Part shown: positions 60,966 through 64,000 of the stretch, in pieces
How positions within the stretch are numbered: the stretch's first letter is position 1
Layout of the letters: each line of letters begins with the position of its first letter
Assembly (NCBI RefSeq): GCF_000715075.1
Contig: NC_134095.1
Coordinates: forward strand, 68,019,990 to 68,083,989
Direction: 5' to 3'
Source: Nicotiana tabacum
Lineage: Eukaryota; Streptophyta; Magnoliopsida; Solanales; Solanaceae
DNA length: 64,000 bases
Made by a program: the position numbers and the translations under genes
Notes under the pieces: model-generated
What the model was told of the DNA's origin: nothing
The model's database searches: none
Seen by the model: the letters and a program-made list of their open reading frames with translations, nothing else

Positions 60966-62344
60966 TTGATGTTGTTGCTGAAGTGGAAGATGGAAGAACA
61001 ATGCCTCGGTGAGGCATTGGCGGCTATTTTGGTAAACATCAATGGTGAAGACATGAAGGGGTATATGGAATCAGTCAATGCATTGGAAGGACTTGGTTCC
61101 TACACTTATGCTCCGAAGAAGCTCTCTCTCGACTTGGAGAATATAGCCACTCCTCCCGCAAAGCCTTCAATTATTGAGCCACCGCAGCTAGAGCTCAAAC
61201 CAAATCCACCACACTTGAGGTATAAATTCCTTGGCTCAAATTATACTCTACCGGTAATCGTTTCTTCTTTGTTGAATGATGTGCAGGTAGAACAATTGTT
61301 GGATGTCTTGAAGGAGCATATGAAAGATATTGGGTGGATAATTGCGGACATCTGAGGGATTCCCGCCAGAATTTGTGAACACAAGATCCAATTAGAGAAT
61401 GAAAGTAAACCAAGTGTGGAGCATCAATGAAGGTTGAATCCATCCATGCAGAAGGTGGTAATGAAAGAAATCATCAAGTGGTTGGATGCCAGGGTAGTTT
61501 ACCCCATTGCCGATAGTTCTTGGGTGAGCCTGGTGCAATATGTGCCGAAAACGGGAGGCATGACCGTGATTGAAAATGATAAAAATGAGCTCATCCCAAC
61601 AAGAACGGTAACTGGATGGATGGTGTGTATGTATTATCGGAAGCTCAACAGTGCCATGTTTAAAGACCATTTCCCTATGCCTTTTATTGATCAAATGCTT
61701 GATTGGCTAGCGGGAAGGTCATTCTATAGCTTTCTTGATGGGTATTCCGGTTACAACCAAATCAACATAGCATTGGAGGACCAAGACAAGACAACATTCA
61801 CTTGGCCTTATGGAACTTTTTCCTTTAGCCGGATGTCATTTGGTTTGTGCAACGCTCTGACTACCTTTCAAATATGCATGATGTCCGTCCTCTCAGACAT
61901 GGTGGAGGATTTTCTAGAGGTTTTCATGGATGACTTTTTGGTGGTAGGTGATTCTTTTGAGCATTGTATAGACAACCTTAGACAAGTGCTTAAGAGATGT
62001 GAAGAAACGAACCTTGTGCTAAATTGGGAAAAATTCCACTTCATGGTGGATGAGGGCATTGTTTTGGGCTACAAAATTTCCAAACATGGCATAGAAGTTG
62101 ACAGGGCAAAGATCGAGATCATTTCCAAGCTTCCTCCACCTACTTCAGTTAAAGGTGTCTGAAGTTTCTTGGGGCATGCCAGATTCTATAGGTGTTTCAT
62201 CAAGGATTTTTCTAAAATTGCAATTCCCATGTGCAAACTCCTTGAGAAAGATGCAAACGTTGTGTTTGACGAGAAGTGCCTCAAAGCCTTTGAGGAATTG
62301 AAACAAAAGCTCACCACGACACCTATTATTGTCACACCGATTCG
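60966..62344 (+). pseudogene. Element G reverse transcriptase
   Basis: 60966-61355 is the linker (PPQLELKPNPPHLRYKFLG, LLDVLKEHMKDIGWIIADI). After a TGA, 61434-62162 carries RT: EIIKWLDARVVYPIADSSWV, then GWMVCMYYRKLNSAMFKDHF, FLDGYSGYNQINIA, MSFGLCNALTTFQ and EVFMDDFLVVG with the FMDD centre near 61925. A TGA at 62160 is followed in the same frame by FLGHARFYRCFIKDFSKIA. A frameshift near 62345 leads into RNase H. The catalytic Asp pair is intact. Confidence 0.87.
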
Positions 62345-62764
62345 TCTCTTCCATTCAAACTCATGTGTGACGCCAGTAGTGTAGCTATTGGGGTAGTTCT
62401 TGGTCAATGTCATAACAAGGTTCTCCACCTGGTCTATTATGCAAGAAAGACACTCAATGGCGCGCAAATGAACTATACGGTGACTGAGCAAGAACTTCTT
62501 GCCATTGTCTATGCCTTTGAGAAATTCTGGGCTTATTTGTTGGGATCGAAGGTGATAGTGTACACAGACCATGCTGCTTTTCGTTATCTTATGGCAAAGA
62601 AGGATGCAAAGACTAGGTTGATTCAGTTGGTCATGTTATTGAAAGAATTTGACTTCGAAGTCAAAGATCGAAAAGGGACGGAAAATCAAGTGGCGGATCA
62701 TTTATCAAGGCTTGAAGAGGCAGAGAAACCAAAGGAAGATCTGGAAATTAATGATGTTTTCTAG
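62345..62764 (+). pseudogene. Element G RNase H
   Basis: [15 protein letters not shown] (first catalytic Asp), [20 protein letters not shown] (Glu), [11 protein letters not shown] (Asp) and [15 protein letters not shown] (last Asp) are all present and in order. A TAG at 62762 separates it from integrase in the same frame. Confidence 0.87.
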
Positions 62765-64000
62765 GATGAACACATATTGGCATTATCTAACACTTCTGCT
62801 CCTTGGTACGCCAATATTGCTAACTACTTGGTTAGCGACCTTATTCCGAATGGATTGGAAGCTTATCAGAAGAAGAAGTTTTTGAGAGATTGTCGGCAAT
62901 ACTATTGGGAAGAACCATTCTTGTTCCATGTTTGTACCGATAACATCATCAGAAGGTGTGTTCTAGAAGAGGAGATTATGCCAATTCTAAAGGCATGCCA
63001 CGACTCATCGGTCGGGGGTCACCATGTGGGCAATCGAACGGCGACAAAGGTGCTTGAATGTGGTTTTTATTGGCCGTCAATTTATCATGATGCCAACCAA
63101 ATGGTCAAGGCTTGTGACCAATGTCAAAGGCAAGGATCAATCTCCAAGAGGCGTGAAATGCCAATGCACTTTGTGATGGAGATAGAGATCTTTGATGTAT
63201 GGGGAATTGATTTTATGGGCCTCTTTGTAAGCTTTTATGGTATGAAATATATCTTGGTGGTTGTGGACTATATGTCCAAATGGGTTGACGCAATTGCCTT
63301 GCTAAACAATGAGGCAAGGAGTGTGACCACATTCTTAAAGAAAAATATATTCATACGGTTTGGCACTCCTAGAGCCATTCTTAGTGATGATGGATCTCAC
63401 TTCTGTAACAAGGCTTTCATGGGGCTACTAGAGAAATATAGCGTCAAGCATAAGGTGGCCACATCTTATCATCCCCAATCAAGTGGACAAGTTGAAGTTT
63501 TCAACCGGGAGATAAAGAATATTCTAGCGAAGACTATTAATGCAAACAGGACCGACTGGTCAAGGAAGCTAGATGACGTATTATGGGCATACCGCGCGAC
63601 GTACAAAACCCCTATTGGCACTTCTCCTTATCAGTTAGTCTTCGGCAAGGCTTTTCATCTACCTGTAGAACTGGAGCACAAAGCCATGTGGGCTTTAAAA
63701 AGGTTGAACTTGGACTGGGCTGAAGCTGCAAATTTGAGGTTAACAAAAGTCAATGAAATGGAGGATATCTGTTTCCATGTATATGAAACTGCAGCTGTGT
63801 ACAAAGAAAGGATGAAGTTCATCCACGATAAAAAGATCTTGAAAAGGGAGTTCAAGTCGGGTGACTTGGTTTTGCTCTTTAACTCAAGGCTTAAATTGTT
63901 TCCGGGCAAGCTCAAATTGAAATGGTCCGGTCCGTTCAAGGTGGTAGATGTATCCTCTTTTGGAGCGGTGGAATTAGAATCGGAGGATGGGCTCCGAACC
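62765..64000 (+). pseudogene. Element G integrase, open to window end
   Basis: The frame has no stop from 62765 to base 64000 and continues beyond. The zinc-binding block is [17 protein letters not shown] followed by CDQCQRQG. The core triad is GIDFMG (Asp codon 63209), ILSDDGSHF (63386) and SGQVEVFN (Glu codon 63494); the spacing from the second Asp to Glu is 35 residues, as in D,D35E integrases. [20 protein letters not shown] and the [18 protein letters not shown] block of Athila integrase C-termini follow. It is labelled a pseudogene because the upstream polyprotein is broken. Confidence 0.88.

Larger units (their letters stand above)
57271..64000 (+). mobile_element. Element G: Athila-type Ty3/gypsy retrotransposon, incomplete at window end
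   Basis: This plus-strand element has an LTR, a PBS close to the tRNA-Asp type used by Athila, gag without a visible zinc knuckle, protease, RT, RNase H and integrase. The RT and gag blocks are those of the Athila lineage. The 3' LTR lies beyond the window. It carries several stops and two frameshifts, but catalytic motifs of protease and integrase are intact. Confidence 0.87.

Overview
The window is plant nuclear DNA made almost entirely of nested LTR retrotransposons. I see no host protein gene, tRNA, rRNA or CRISPR array. The lineages (Tekay-type chromovirus, Ogre/Tat and Athila Ty3/gypsy elements, a Copia-type LTR remnant and an Ac-like hAT relic), the very long LTRs and the nesting depth suggest a large eudicot genome. 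Solanaceae is my best guess from the look of the Tekay families; the species cannot be fixed from this sequence.

Layout: (A) 1-9940, minus-strand Tekay-type element with its outer LTR cut by the window edge. 9941-12867, non-coding AT-rich DNA with a 380-bp tandem duplication, a Copia-type polypurine tract plus LTR, and simple repeats. (B) A second minus-strand Tekay element begins with its 3' LTR at 12868-15413, runs through pol into gag at 19230, resumes at 45100-45375 and again at 56380-56431. Its gag is interrupted twice. (C) The first interruption is a solo LTR of a Tat-like family (19231-19347 plus 42481-45099; flanks AACTA/AACTC). (D) That LTR is itself interrupted by a 23.1-kb Ogre/Tat element on the minus strand (19348-42480; flanks ATTGG/CTTGG), the youngest and best preserved element here. 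(E) The second interruption is another Tekay element (45376-56378). (F) A plus-strand hAT transposase relic follows at about 56432-57270. (G) An Athila-type element on the plus strand runs from about 57271 past the window end, with its integrase frame still open at base 64000.

Element D is the most informative. In sense order it has a 5' LTR, a PBS of the type reported for Ogre elements, a leader, ORF1 (N-terminal domain plus coiled coil), gag, an aspartic protease fused to a G-patch, a short T-rich non-coding gap where Ogre elements carry an intron, reverse transcriptase with a degenerate RNase H, a second archaeal-type RNase H, integrase, and a 3' region holding about 47 copies of a 44-bp minisatellite built on TTTAGGG/CCCTAAA. 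A roughly 55-bp motif with an inverted repeat (CTACGTA ... ACGTAG) occurs four times in D, only in non-coding DNA beside the ORFs.

A second unexplained pattern is an array of CG-rich palindromic words (CGC...GCG type). It lies about 700 nt inside the 5' end of the LTRs of the three diverged Tekay elements and also in the Athila LTR, with different words in each family.

All coding regions are decayed to some degree. Several stops are TAG where relatives carry glutamine, the mark expected of deamination of methylated CHG sites.
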